Part shown: in pieces, positions 7,933 to 17,600 of the stretch
How the letters are laid out: every line of letters starts with the position of its first letter
Position numbering within the stretch: the first letter of the stretch is position 1
Origin: Pseudomonas sp.
GTDB lineage: Bacteria; Pseudomonadota; Gammaproteobacteria; Pseudomonadales; Pseudomonadaceae
Length of the DNA stretch: 64,000 bases
NCBI RefSeq assembly: GCF_030690725.1
Contig: NZ_JAUYGD010000053.1
Span: 124,001-188,000 of the forward strand
Direction of reading: 5' to 3'
The notes under the pieces: model-generated
Databases searched by the model: none
What the model saw: only the letters and a program-made list of their open reading frames with translations
What the model was told of the DNA's origin: nothing
Translations under genes and position numbers: made by a program

Positions 7933-8706
7933 ATGGCTGAGTTGAATATTGTTGCGCTGGTTTCGGTAGGCGCTCACCCCACCTCCGGCCGGCCACGCCG
8001 CGCCGAGCAGGACGCCCGCGCCGTCGAGCTGGGCCTGCGCCTGGCGGGTGAGCGTTTGCAGGTGCTGCATGCCGGAGACCCGCAGCAGGAGGCGCTGCGC
8101 GCTTACCTGGGAATGGGCCTTGCGCAGATCAAGATTCTCGAACAACCGGCGCACAGCGATGCGCTGCCGGTGCTGGCCGAGTACCTGGCCGACTCCAGTG
8201 CGCAGCTGGTATTGACCGGCAGCCAGGCGGAAACCGGTGAAGGCTCGGGCATGCTGCCTTACCTGCTGGCGGAACAGCTCGGCTGGCCGCTGGTGGTCGG
8301 GCTGGCGGCGGTGGAGCAGGTCAGCAATGGCGTGGCTCAGGTGCTGCAAGCCCTGCCGCGCGGACAGCGCCGGCGCTTGCAGGTGCGTCTGCCGTTTGTT
8401 GCCAGTGTCGATAACGCTGCACCGACTGCCCGGCAGAGCGCCTTTGGTCCGGCTCGCCGTGGGCTGTTGACGGCCGAGGAAGTAGAACTGGTCGCCGACC
8501 CGCTATTTGCCAGCGCGCAATTGCAACCGGCCAAACCGCGCCCTAAACGCCTTAAGGTGATCAAGGCCAAAACCGGCGCCGAACGCATGAAAGCCGCCAC
8601 CGCCAAAGCGTCGGGCGGCGGTGGGCAGGTGCTCAAGGATGTCTCGCCACAGGCCGGTGCCGAGGCTATCTTCAAGTTGCTATTGGAAGAAGGCGTGCTG
8701 CGCTAG
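7933..8706 (+). CDS. etfB: Electron transfer flavoprotein beta subunit (dimethylglycine-linked)
   Basis: A 257-residue ETF beta homologue. It has the N-terminal nucleotide-domain pattern (NIVALVSVGAHPTSGRPRRA, then EQDARAVELGLRL), a VLTGSQAETGEGSGMLPYLLAEQLGWP block that corresponds to the ETF-beta AMP/signature region, and a C-terminal lysine-rich tail. It pairs with the upstream alpha subunit. I chose ATG 7933 because the homology begins there. A TTG at 7867 in the same frame would add 22 residues encoded across the tandem repeat, which look like noise. Translation initiation here is unusual because the repeat sits where the Shine-Dalgarno should be. Confidence 0.88.
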   Translation: MAELNIVALVSVGAHPTSGRPRRAEQDARAVELGLRLAGERLQVLHAGDPQQEALRAYLGMGLAQIKILEQPAHSDALPVLAEYLADSSAQLVLTGSQAETGEGSGMLPYLLAEQLGWPLVVGLAAVEQVSNGVAQVLQALPRGQRRRLQVRLPFVASVDNAAPTARQSAFGPARRGLLTAEEVELVADPLFASAQLQPAKPRPKRLKVIKAKTGAERMKAATAKASGGGGQVLKDVSPQAGAEAIFKLLLEEGVLR

Positions 8707-8731
8707 CGCGCCACCACAGGAGGATTTGACC

Positions 8732-8977
8732 ATGATGCATGCCGACCTGATCGATCAGGAGGATCTACGCGAACGCCTGGTGGCGCTGGGGCTGTCGATT
8801 CCACCCGGGGTGACCGCCGAGCAGGCCTGCGAGCATGCCGTCAGCGGTCTTAGTCCGGAGCGCGCCGTGGCGCTGCGGCGTCTGGTGGAGGAGTTGCTCG
8901 GCGGCAGCGCGACCTTGCTACCGAATGTGCGCGAGGCGATTTCGCGCACTTTGTTACCAGCGCTTGTGCCTCGTTAA
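8732..8977 (+). CDS. Small conserved hypothetical protein, last gene of the dgc-etf run
   Basis: An 81-residue acidic, helical protein with no signal peptide. It contains LIDQEDLRERLVALGLSIPPG and a final PNVREAISRTLLPAL segment. A strong AGGAGG ribosome-binding site (8717-8722) precedes the ATG, which supports expression. It starts 25 bases after etfB and overlaps the 3' end of the convergent ltaA by four bases. I do not recognise a domain; its position suggests a small accessory or assembly partner of the demethylase/ETF complex, but this is only context. Confidence 0.7.
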   Translation: MMHADLIDQEDLRERLVALGLSIPPGVTAEQACEHAVSGLSPERAVALRRLVEELLGGSATLLPNVREAISRTLLPALVPR

Positions 8978-10017
8978 CTCGCCGCCATGGCTTGGCGAAT
9001 ATCCCCTGCCAGCTGACGCACCCGCGCTTCGTCGGTGTCCCAGGAACACATAAAGCGTGCGCCGCCGGCTCCGATAAAGGTGTAGAAGCGCCAGCCCTGG
9101 CCGCGCAGGATTTCCAGCGCCGGTTCTGACATCTGCAGGAACACCCCGTTGGCCTGTACCGGGAACATCAGGCTGACGCCCGGAATATCGCTGACCAGCT
9201 CGGCCAGCAGGCGCGCGCAGTGGTTGGCGTGCTGGGCGTAACGCAGCCAGGCGCCGTCCTGCAGAATGCCGACCCAGGGCGCGGACAGGTAGCGCATTTT
9301 TGAAGCCAGCTGACCGGCCTGCTTGCAGCGGTAGTCGAAGTCTTCGGCCAGGTCCTTGTTGAAGAACAGGATCGCCTCACCCACGGCCATGCCGTTCTTG
9401 GTGCCGCCAAAACACAGCACATCTACGCCGGCTTTCCAGGTCAGGTCGGCTGGGCTGCAGCCGAGAAAGGCACAGGCATTGGAGAAACGCGCGCCGTCCA
9501 TATGCAGATGTAGGCCCAGTTCGCGGCACACCGCGCTGATCGCCCGTACTTCATCGGGGCTGTAGACGGTGCCGACTTCCGTGGCCTGGGTCAGGGTGAC
9601 TACCCGTGGCTTGGGGTAGTGAATGTCCTGGCGTTTGAGGGCGATTTCACGGATCGCTTCGGGGGTCAGCTTGCCGTTCTCGGTCTTGGCCAGCAGCAAT
9701 TTGGAACCGTTGGAGAAGAACTCCGGTGCGCCGCACTCGTCGGTCTCGACGTGGGCAGTCTCCGAGCAGATCACGCTGTGATAGCTCTGGCACAGCGCCG
9801 CCAGCGCCAGGGAGTTGGCCGCGGTACCGTTGAAGGCGAAGAACACTTCGCAGTCGGTTTCGAACAGCTGGCGGAAGTGGTCGGCGGCGCGCGCTGTCCA
9901 TTGGTCATCACCGTAGGCGCGGTCGTGGCCCCGGTTGGCCTCGGCCATGGCGGCCCAGGCTTCCGGACAGATACCTGAGTAGTTATCGCTGGCGAACTGT
10001 TGCGAAAGATCGGGCAT
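8974..10017 (-). CDS. ltaA: Low-specificity L-threonine aldolase
   Basis: A 347-residue PLP enzyme of the threonine-aldolase family (beta-eliminating lyase fold). Visible landmarks are FASDNYSGICPE at the N-terminus, the AHVETDECGAPE segment, THMDGAR-type LHLHMDGARFSNAC, and the PLP-lysine motif LCFGGTKNGMAVGE. It cleaves L-threonine and L-allo-threonine to glycine and acetaldehyde and may also act on 3-hydroxy amino acids. In pseudomonads it commonly lies in the betaine locus, where glycine is the central product. It is encoded on the opposite strand to its neighbours and ends in a four-base convergent overlap with the small gene before it. Confidence 0.92.
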   Translation of the reverse strand: MPDLSQQFASDNYSGICPEAWAAMAEANRGHDRAYGDDQWTARAADHFRQLFETDCEVFFAFNGTAANSLALAALCQSYHSVICSETAHVETDECGAPEFFSNGSKLLLAKTENGKLTPEAIREIALKRQDIHYPKPRVVTLTQATEVGTVYSPDEVRAISAVCRELGLHLHMDGARFSNACAFLGCSPADLTWKAGVDVLCFGGTKNGMAVGEAILFFNKDLAEDFDYRCKQAGQLASKMRYLSAPWVGILQDGAWLRYAQHANHCARLLAELVSDIPGVSLMFPVQANGVFLQMSEPALEILRGQGWRFYTFIGAGGARFMCSWDTDEARVRQLAGDIRQAMAAS

Positions 10018-10438
10018 TGCTAGTTCCTTCTATCGGTTGCCGAGCGGGCCGGCGAATGGGTTTACTTTACCTGCGCGTGTGCGGCCCGGCGGACGTTGTG
10101 GCGACATCTTGTTTATTCCAGGCGCTGTTTGGCCTGGTAAGTAGTCTTGACGGCGCGACGGCCTGAGACGGCACAGCACCGGGATGCGGCGCTGGCAGCG
10201 GAATAAATGAAAGGAACTCATGGCGCTGCCCGGCCTCACAGCTAGGGCCAGGGTGAGTGGCCGCCTGACGGGATCGTGGCGTCGTTTGCGGCGCCAATGG
10301 GGTTATCGCTCGACAGACAGTCACTCGTCGTGGACCGCTAGAGCAGGCCGTGGTGCCTTGGCTGTTGGGGTTCGAACCATGGGTTCGCGTCGACCAGCCA
10401 GGTGTTGCCCCTGTCACTGACCCGCACAGGAATCCACC
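10018..10438. other. Intergenic region with divergent promoters
   Basis: This 421-base gap must hold the ltaA promoter (reverse) and the promoter of the small secreted protein (forward). I see no convincing terminator, tRNA or repeat. A 66-codon forward frame from 10220 has an AAAGGAA ribosome-binding site but an arginine-rich, low-complexity product without recognisable features, so it is not called. Confidence 0.5.
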
Positions 10439-10741
10439 ATGAACTACCGTCATCTGATCGCATTTTTCCTTCCCCTGGCCTTTGCCCTGCCGGCCGTTGC
10501 CGCAGAGCCCTGGCCTGCCGGCGCCAAGGCCTCATTTGTCAATGAGTGCGTGGCGGGCGCCCCCAAGGGGCACGATATGAACAACCTGAAGGCGTATTGC
10601 GAATGTGCCGCCGAGAAGGTCGGCGGTGAGTTCAGCGAGGCGGAAATGCAGGCCATGGCCAGCCAATCGACACCTGACGCGGCCATGCAGCAACGCCTGA
10701 TCAAGGCCTCGGCCAGCTGCGAAAGCAAGCTGCAGGGCTGA
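10439..10741 (+). CDS. Small secreted protein with conserved cysteines
   Basis: A 100-residue protein with a clear Sec signal peptide (NYRHLIAFFLPLAFALPAVAA, cleavage after AVAA at about residue 21). The mature part has four cysteines in a C...CxC...C arrangement (NECVAGAP, AYCECAAEK, SASCESK), so it is probably disulfide-bonded in the periplasm. Hydrophobic content after the signal is low. I do not recognise a named family. It lies upstream of the traX-like gene, with no evident terminator between them. Confidence 0.75.
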   Translation: MNYRHLIAFFLPLAFALPAVAAEPWPAGAKASFVNECVAGAPKGHDMNNLKAYCECAAEKVGGEFSEAEMQAMASQSTPDAAMQQRLIKASASCESKLQG

Positions 10742-10802
10742 TCTGATGCCGGGTGCGCATTGACGCTGTCATTGGGTTACCGTCAGGTAATCCGCTGACT
10801 CC

Positions 10803-11546
10803 GTGAGTGCCGCAATGCTGACACCCCCTGCCGGGCGCACCCGCGACGCCGCGCTGGATCTGCTCAAGTGGCTGGCCCTGGCGACCATGCTATTCGACCA
10901 CCTGCGGCATGTCTGGCCGTCCCTGTACTGGCTGTATATCCCGGGGCGCCTGGCCTTTCCGTTTTTCTGTCTGGCGATTGCCGCCAACCTGGCGCGGCCT
11001 TCGGCAGATGGCGGCAAACCTTTTCCCCTGCGCTACCTCGGGCTGCTGGTTCTGTTCGCACTGCTCTCCGAATGGCCCTATCGGCTGCTGGTGGTTACGC
11101 TAGAGTCGCTGAATGTTATGCCGACCCTGGTACTGGGCTTGCTGATCGCCGGTGGGGTGGGGCAACCCAATGGGCAGCGGCGCTGGCTGGCTATCACGGC
11201 GGTACTGGTGGCGCTGGTCGGCCATCCCTGGTTGATGTTCGGCTTGGCCGGCGCGCTGCTGCCTGCGGCCTTTATCTATGCCTTGCAGCGCCCGGGGGCG
11301 AGCTGGGTCTGGCCGGTGATGCTGTGCCTGGCCGCCAACTACTGGCCGCCGTTCTACATTAACGCGAGCCGCGGCGACCCCTTCGCCTGGAGCGTTATCC
11401 TGATCTGCATGGCGGCGCCGCTGCTGGGGCTGTGGTTGTTGCGCCAGCCGCTCCAGGGCGAGGTGCTGCCGGTACGGCGCTGGGCCTACCTGTTCTACCC
11501 CGGCCACTTTCTCCTGCTGGTCGCTGTACGCGCACTGTTCACCTGA
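10803..11546 (+). CDS. TraX family membrane protein
   Basis: A 247-residue polytopic inner-membrane protein with about seven or eight hydrophobic segments. The opening, RTRDAALDLLKWLALATMLF-DHLRHV, and the closing YLFYPGHFLLL motif are typical of the TraX/acyltransferase-3-like family. Plasmid F TraX acetylates pilin, but chromosomal pseudomonad members, including one in the betaine locus upstream of glyA, have no established substrate. The GTG at 10803 and the ATG at 10815 are both possible starts. Nothing here suggests a conjugative element. Confidence 0.82.
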   Translation: MSAAMLTPPAGRTRDAALDLLKWLALATMLFDHLRHVWPSLYWLYIPGRLAFPFFCLAIAANLARPSADGGKPFPLRYLGLLVLFALLSEWPYRLLVVTLESLNVMPTLVLGLLIAGGVGQPNGQRRWLAITAVLVALVGHPWLMFGLAGALLPAAFIYALQRPGASWVWPVMLCLAANYWPPFYINASRGDPFAWSVILICMAAPLLGLWLLRQPLQGEVLPVRRWAYLFYPGHFLLLVAVRALFT

Positions 11547-11586
11547 GCGCATTCGCGCGCTGCCGCGTACTAGCCCGCCTGTCTTG

Positions 11587-11627
11587 CGCATGTCCGATAG
11601 CGACACGTCGCACCCTCGCATGTCGCA
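11587..11627. promoter_or_regulatory. Candidate operator with direct repeats upstream of glyA
   Basis: CGCATGTC occurs twice (11587-11594 and 11617-11624), exactly 30 bases apart, and GTCGCA occurs at 11607-11612 and 11622-11627. Direct repeats spaced by whole helical turns are typical for AraC-family activators, and the betaine/sarcosine regulators GbdR and SouR belong to that family. Assignment to either is inference. Confidence 0.35.
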
Positions 11628-11752
11628 AACGCAATCCCCCGTGGCGTGCCTAGGCATCTGACCGATCAGGGCCAGTCATACCATCGGCTCACAAGGGCTC
11701 AGCCCGCTTCCGACATAGATGCGCCACACCCCGGTGCCGCAGGAGATCAGCG

Positions 11753-13006
11753 ATGTTCAGCAAGAACGACCAGATTCAAGGCTACGACGACGAATTGCTC
11801 AGCGCGATCAACGCCGAGGAAAGCCGTCAGGAGCACCATATCGAGCTGATCGCCTCGGAAAACTACACCAGCCAGCGGGTCATGGAAGCGCAGGGCAGCG
11901 GCCTGACCAACAAGTACGCCGAAGGCTATCCGGGCAAGCGTTATTACGGCGGCTGCGAGCATGTCGATGTGGTCGAGCAGCTGGCCATCGACCGCGCCAA
12001 GGCGCTGTTCGGCGCCGACTATGCCAACGTTCAGCCGCACTCCGGCTCGTCGGCTAACAGCGCGGTATACCTGGCGCTGATCAATGCCGGCGATACCATC
12101 CTCGGCATGAGCCTGGCCCACGGCGGCCACCTGACCCACGGCGCCAAGGTGTCGTCCTCGGGCAAGCTGTACAACGCCGTGCAGTACGGTATCGACACCG
12201 CCACCGGCCTGATCGATTACGACGAAGTCGAGCGCCTGGCCGTCGAGTGTCAGCCGAAGATGATCGTTGCCGGTTTCTCCGCCTACTCGAAAACCCTGGA
12301 TTTTCCGCGTTTCCGCGCCATTGCCGACAAGGTCGGGGCGCTGCTGTTTGTCGACATGGCCCACGTCGCCGGCCTGGTCGCCGCCGGTCTGTATCCCAAC
12401 CCGATTCCCTTTGCCGATGTGGTCACCACCACCACCCACAAGACCCTGCGCGGTCCGCGTGGCGGCTTGATCCTTGCTCGCGCGAATGCCGAGATCGAGA
12501 AGAAACTTAACTCGGCGGTATTCCCCGGCGCTCAGGGTGGCCCGTTGATGCATGTGATCGCGGCCAAGGCGGTGTGCTTCAAGGAAGCCATGGAGCCTGG
12601 CTTCAAGGAATACCAAGCGCAGGTGATCAAAAACGCCCAGGCCATGGCCAAGGTGTTTATCGAACGCGGCTACGACGTGGTTTCCGGCGGCACCGACAAC
12701 CACCTGTTTCTGGTTAGCCTGATCCGTCAGGGCCTGACTGGCAAAGACGCCGATGCGGCCCTGGGGCGCGCCGGGATCACGGTCAACAAGAACGCCGTGC
12801 CGAATGACCCGCAGTCGCCGTTTGTCACTTCGGGCCTGCGTATCGGCACCCCGGCCATCACCACGCGCGGCCTCAAGGAAGCGCAGAGCATCGAGCTGGC
12901 TGGGTGGATCTGCAACATCCTCGACCACCTGGGCGATGCCGATGTCGAGGCGCAGGTGGCGACTCTGGCGGCAGGGCTGTGCGCCGATTACCCGGTCTAC
13001 CGTTGA
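11753..13006 (+). CDS. glyA: Serine hydroxymethyltransferase
   Basis: A 417-residue PLP enzyme of normal length for SHMT. Conserved blocks are [13 protein letters not shown] near the N-terminus, the [20 protein letters not shown] motif, [12 protein letters not shown], and the PLP-lysine motif [15 protein letters not shown]. It interconverts glycine plus methylene-tetrahydrofolate with serine. As the first gene of the glyA-soxBDAG run it uses the glycine and methylene-THF produced by the downstream sarcosine oxidase, which explains a locus-specific copy in addition to a housekeeping one. The ATG follows a GCAGGAGATC ribosome-binding site. Confidence 0.96.
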   Translation: MFSKNDQIQGYDDELLSAINAEESRQEHHIELIASENYTSQRVMEAQGSGLTNKYAEGYPGKRYYGGCEHVDVVEQLAIDRAKALFGADYANVQPHSGSSANSAVYLALINAGDTILGMSLAHGGHLTHGAKVSSSGKLYNAVQYGIDTATGLIDYDEVERLAVECQPKMIVAGFSAYSKTLDFPRFRAIADKVGALLFVDMAHVAGLVAAGLYPNPIPFADVVTTTTHKTLRGPRGGLILARANAEIEKKLNSAVFPGAQGGPLMHVIAAKAVCFKEAMEPGFKEYQAQVIKNAQAMAKVFIERGYDVVSGGTDNHLFLVSLIRQGLTGKDADAALGRAGITVNKNAVPNDPQSPFVTSGLRIGTPAITTRGLKEAQSIELAGWICNILDHLGDADVEAQVATLAAGLCADYPVYR

Positions 13007-13082
13007 ACGCAATGATCCACCCGGTTCGGTGACTGCCGCGCCTGGCGACAAGGTTCCAGCTTTCCGTTTCAGGAGCACCTTT

Positions 13083-14333
13083 ATGCAACGTTATTCCGGC
13101 TTCGGCCTGTTCAAGCACGCTTTCAGCCACCACGAAAACTGGCAGCGTATGTGGCGCAACCCGACGCCCAAGCCGGTGTACGACGTGATCATCGTCGGCG
13201 GTGGCGGTCACGGTCTGGCGACCGCTTATTACCTGGCCAAAGAGTTCGGCATCAAGAACGTCGCGGTGATCGAGAAGGGCTGGCTGGGCGGCGGCAACAC
13301 CGCGCGCAACACCACCATCGTGCGTTCCAACTACCTGTGGGATGAATCGGCGCACCTGTATGAGCACGCGATGAAGCTGTGGGAAGGCCTGTCCCAGGAC
13401 CTCAACTACAACGTCATGTTCAGCCAGCGCGGTGTCTACAACCTCTGCCACACCCTGCAGGACATGCGCGACTCCGAGCGCCGCGTCAGCGCCAACCGCC
13501 TTAACGGCGTGGACGGCGAACTGCTGGACGCCAAGCAGGTGGCCGAAGAGATTCCGTATCTGGATTGCAGCAAGAACACCCGTTACCCGGTGATGGGCTC
13601 CACCGTGCAGCGTCGCGGTGGCGTGGCCCGTCACGACGCCGTGGCCTGGGGTTATGCCCGCGCCGCCGATGCTCTGGGCGTGGACCTGCTGCAGCAGACC
13701 GAAGTGATCGGCTTTCGCAAGGAAAACGGCGTGTGCATCGGCGTGGAAACCAACAAGGGCTTTATCGGCGGCAAGCGCGTTGGCGTGGTCACGGCCGGTA
13801 ACTCCGGGCATATGGCCGGGCTGGCCGGCTTCCGATTACCGCTGGAATCCCATCCGCTGCAGGCGCTGGTGTCCGAGCCGATCAAGCCGATTATCGACAG
13901 CGTGATCATGTCCAACGCCGTGCACGGCTATATCAGCCAGTCCGACAAGGGCGACCTGGTCATCGGTGCCGGCATCGACGGTTACAACGGCTACGGCCAG
14001 CGTGGCTCCTACGGCACCATCGAGCACACCCTGCAGGCCATCGTCGAGATGTTCCCGGTGCTCTCGCGGGTACGCATGAACCGTCAATGGGGCGGCATCG
14101 TCGACACCTCGCCGGACGCCTGCCCGATCATTTCCAAGACCCCGGTGCCGAACCTGTTCTTCAACTGCGGTTGGGGCACCGGCGGATTCAAGGCCACGCC
14201 GGGTTCGGGCCACGTGTTCGCCGCCAGCCTGGCCAAGGGTGAAATGCACCCGCTGGCCAAACCGTTCTCCATGGACCGTTTCCACACCGGCGCACTGATC
14301 GACGAGCACGGCGCTGCTGCCGTGGCTCACTAA
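13083..14333 (+). CDS. soxB: Heterotetrameric sarcosine oxidase beta subunit
   Basis: A 416-residue flavoprotein. It has an FAD-binding Rossmann loop (VIIVGGGGHGLATAYYL, residues 36-51) and an RHDAVAWG motif whose His184 corresponds to the residue that binds FMN covalently in characterised SoxB proteins. The C-terminal block NCGWGTGGFKATPGSG is typical of the family. With SoxA, SoxD and SoxG it oxidises sarcosine to glycine, transferring the methyl to tetrahydrofolate and making hydrogen peroxide. The start ATG is preceded by AGGAGC. It lies 76 bases after glyA and 12 before soxD. Confidence 0.96.
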   Translation: MQRYSGFGLFKHAFSHHENWQRMWRNPTPKPVYDVIIVGGGGHGLATAYYLAKEFGIKNVAVIEKGWLGGGNTARNTTIVRSNYLWDESAHLYEHAMKLWEGLSQDLNYNVMFSQRGVYNLCHTLQDMRDSERRVSANRLNGVDGELLDAKQVAEEIPYLDCSKNTRYPVMGSTVQRRGGVARHDAVAWGYARAADALGVDLLQQTEVIGFRKENGVCIGVETNKGFIGGKRVGVVTAGNSGHMAGLAGFRLPLESHPLQALVSEPIKPIIDSVIMSNAVHGYISQSDKGDLVIGAGIDGYNGYGQRGSYGTIEHTLQAIVEMFPVLSRVRMNRQWGGIVDTSPDACPIISKTPVPNLFFNCGWGTGGFKATPGSGHVFAASLAKGEMHPLAKPFSMDRFHTGALIDEHGAAAVAH

Positions 14334-14345
14334 GAGGGCTTACCC

Positions 14346-14672
14346 ATGTTGCATATCTTCTGCCCTCACTGCGGCGAACTGCGCTCCGAAGAGGAATTCC
14401 ACGCCAAGGGCCAGGCGCATATTCCGCGCCCGCTGGACCCAGCCGCCTGCACCGATGCCGAGTGGGGTGAATACCTGTTCTTTCGCGATAACCCACGGGG
14501 CATTCACCACGAGCTGTGGGTGCACTCCGCCGGCTGCCGCAAGTACTTCAACGCCACCCGTCACACGGTGACCTACGAAATTCTCGAAACCTACAAGATC
14601 GGCGAGAAGCCCAGCGTTACCGCTGCCGGCGCTGCCGAGAAAAAGGCCATCGACCAAGGAGTAACGGCATGA
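14346..14672 (+). CDS. soxD: Sarcosine oxidase delta subunit
   Basis: A 108-residue zinc-binding subunit. The N-terminal IFCPHCGELRSEEEF holds CxxC plus a conserved Glu-rich segment, and the later HSAGCRKYFNATRHT provides the remaining His/Cys zinc ligands. These are the hallmarks of SoxD, the smallest structural subunit of heterotetrameric sarcosine oxidase. An AGAGGG ribosome-binding sequence precedes the ATG. The stop overlaps the soxA start by four bases (ATGA), which implies translational coupling. Confidence 0.95.
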   Translation: MLHIFCPHCGELRSEEEFHAKGQAHIPRPLDPAACTDAEWGEYLFFRDNPRGIHHELWVHSAGCRKYFNATRHTVTYEILETYKIGEKPSVTAAGAAEKKAIDQGVTA

Positions 14673-17600
14673 GCCAGGTCAATCGTCTTGCTACAGGCGG
14701 CCGCGTTGACCGCAGCCAGCCCCTGACATTCAGCTTCAATGGGCAGAGCTACCAGGGCTTTGCCGGCGACACCCTGGCGGCCGCCTTGCTGGCCAACGGC
14801 GTGGATATTGTCGGCCGTAGCTTCAAGTATTCGCGGCCGCGCGGCATCGTTGCGGCGGGCGCGGAAGAGCCGAACGCCGTGCTGCAGATTGGCAGCACTG
14901 AAGCGGCGCAGATCCCCAACGTGCGCGCCACCCAGCAGGCGCTGTATGCCGGCCTGGTCGCCAGCAGCACCAATGGCTGGCCGAGCGTAAACACCGACCT
15001 GATGGGCATTCTCGGCAAGGTCGGCGGCAAGATGATGCCGCCGGGGTTCTACTACAAGACCTTTATGTACCCGCAGAACCTCTGGCTGACCTACGAAAAA
15101 TACATCCGCAAGGCCGCAGGGCTTGGTCGTGCGCCGACCGCCGTGGACCCGGACAGCTACGACTACATGAACCAGCACTGCGACGTGCTGGTGGTCGGTG
15201 CCGGCCCGGCAGGCCTGGCCGCAGCCCTGGCGGCTGCGCGCAGCGGGGCGCGGGTAATTCTCGCCGATGAGCAGGAAGAGTTCGGCGGCAGCCTGCTCAG
15301 CACCCGCGAAACCCTCGACGGTAAACCGGCCGCCGACTGGGCCGCGCAGGTGATTGCCGAATTATCCGGCATGCCTGAAGTCACCCTGCTGCCGCGTTCC
15401 ACGGTCAACGGTTACCACGACCACAACTTCCTCACCATTCACCAGCGCCTGACCGATCACCTTGGTGAGATCGCGCCACTTGGCATGGTGCGTCAGCGTA
15501 TGCACCGTGTGCGTGCCACGCGTGTAGTGCTGGCCACCGGTGCCCACGAGCGGCCGCTGGTGTACGCCAACAACGATGTGCCGGGCAATATGCTCGCCGA
15601 TGCGGTGTCCACCTACGTGCGCCGTTATGGCGTGGCGCCGGGCAAGCAGCTGGTGCTGTCGACCAACAACGATTACGCCTACCGCGTGGTGCTCGACTGG
15701 CTCGACGCCGGCCTGCAGGTGGTGGCGGTGGCCGATGCCCGCAGCAACCCACGCGGCACCTGGGTGGAAGAGGCGCGCAAGCGTGGCGTGCGCATCCTCA
15801 CCGGCAGCGCCGTGGTCGAAGCCGCCGGCAGCAAGCGGGTGACCGCTGCGCGCATCTGTGCCATCGATGTACAGAGCCATAAGGTCAGCAGCCCGGGTGA
15901 GGTGCTCGACTGCGATTTGATCGTCAGTTCCGGCGGCTACAGCCCGGTGGTGCACCTGGCCTCGCATCTGGGCGGCCGGCCGACCTGGCGTGAAGATATT
16001 CTGGCCTTTGTGCCAGGCGAGGGCGGCTTCCAGAAGCGCCTGTGCGCTGGTGCGGTGAACGGTGTGTTCGGCTTGTGTGATGCCCTGGCCGATGGTTTCG
16101 AGGCGGGTGTCTCGGCGGCTGCCGAAGCCGGCTTCAAGGCGGTTTCCGCCAGCCTGCCGCAGGTCGCTGTCCGTCTGGAAGAACCTTCCCTGGCACTGTT
16201 CCAGGTGCCGCATGACAAGCCGACGGCGCGCGCGCCCAAGCAGTTTGTCGACCTGCAGAACGACGTCACCGCAGCCGGTATCGAGCTGGCCACCCGCGAG
16301 GGCTTCGAGTCGGTCGAGCACGTCAAGCGCTACACCGCGCTGGGCTTCGGCACCGACCAGGGCAAGCTGGGCAATATCAACGGTCTGGCGATTGCCGCTC
16401 GCTCGCTGGGTATCAGCATCCCGCAGATGGGCACCACCATGTTCCGCCCGAACTACACGCCGGTGACCTTCGGCGCGGTGGCCGGTCGTCACTGTGGCGC
16501 GTTGTTCGAGCCCAAGCGTTATACCGCGATGCAAAGCTGGCACCTGCAGAACGGTGCCGAGTTCGAGGACGTGGGTCAGTGGAAGCGCCCTTGGTACTTT
16601 CCAAAAGCCGGCGAAGACCTGCACGCCGCCGTGGCCCGCGAGTGCCTGGCCGTGCGTAACGCAGTCGGCATCCTCGATGCCTCGACGCTGGGCAAAATCG
16701 ACATTCAAGGCCCGGATGCCCGCGAGTTTCTCAACCGTGTGTACACCAATGCCTGGACCAAGCTGGATGTGGGCAAGGCCCGTTACGGCCTGATGTGCAA
16801 GGAAGACGGCATGGTCTTCGACGACGGTGTAACCGCCTGCCTGGCCGACAACCATTTCCTGATGACCACCACCACCGGCGGCGCCGCACGGGTGATGGAG
16901 TGGCTGGAGATTTACCACCAGACCGAGTGGCCGGAACTCAAGGTGTACTTCACCTCGGTTACCGACCACTGGGCGACCATGACCCTGTCCGGCCCCAACA
17001 GCCGCAAGCTGCTGGCCGAGGTCACCGACATCGACCTGGACAAGGATGCATTCCCGTTTATGAGCTGGAAGGAAGGCCTGGTTGGCGGTGTGCCGGCGCG
17101 GGTGTTCCGCATCTCTTTCACAGGTGAGCTCTCTTACGAAGTCAACGTTCAGGCCGACTACGCCCTGGGCGTGTGGGAAAAGATCATCGAAGCGGGCAAG
17201 AAGCATGGCCTGACGCCTTACGGCACCGAGACCATGCACGTACTGCGTGCTGAGAAGGGCTTCATCATCGTCGGTCAGGACACCGACGGTTCGGTCACCC
17301 CAGACGACCTCAACATGGGCTGGTGCGTAGGCCGCACCAAGCCGTTCTCGTGGATCGGCTGGCGCGGCATGAACCGCGAAGACAGCCTGCGCGAAGATCG
17401 CAAGCAGCTGGTCGGGCTCAAACCCGTCGACCCGAACACCGTGCTGCCGGAAGGCGCGCAACTGGTGTTCGACCCGAAACAGTCCATTCCGATGCAGATG
17501 GTCGGCCACGTCACTTCCAGCTATATGAGCGCGGCGCTGGGGTATTCCTTTGCCATGGGTGTGGTCAAGGGTGGCCTCAAGCGCATCGGTGAGCGGGTGT

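Noticed and set aside
10371..10395. GGTTCGAACC, reminiscent of a tRNA T-loop
   Set aside because: No acceptor stem, D-arm or anticodon arm can be built around it; it is simply a palindromic 10-mer.
10220..10420. 66-codon frame with a good AAAGGAA ahead of it
   Set aside because: The product is Arg/Ser-rich with no hydrophobic core or domain. It could be a chance frame in GC-rich DNA; conservation would be needed.
10803..11546. TraX homology as a sign of a conjugative element
   Set aside because: No other transfer gene, relaxase or integrase is near, and chromosomal TraX-like genes are usual in this locus.
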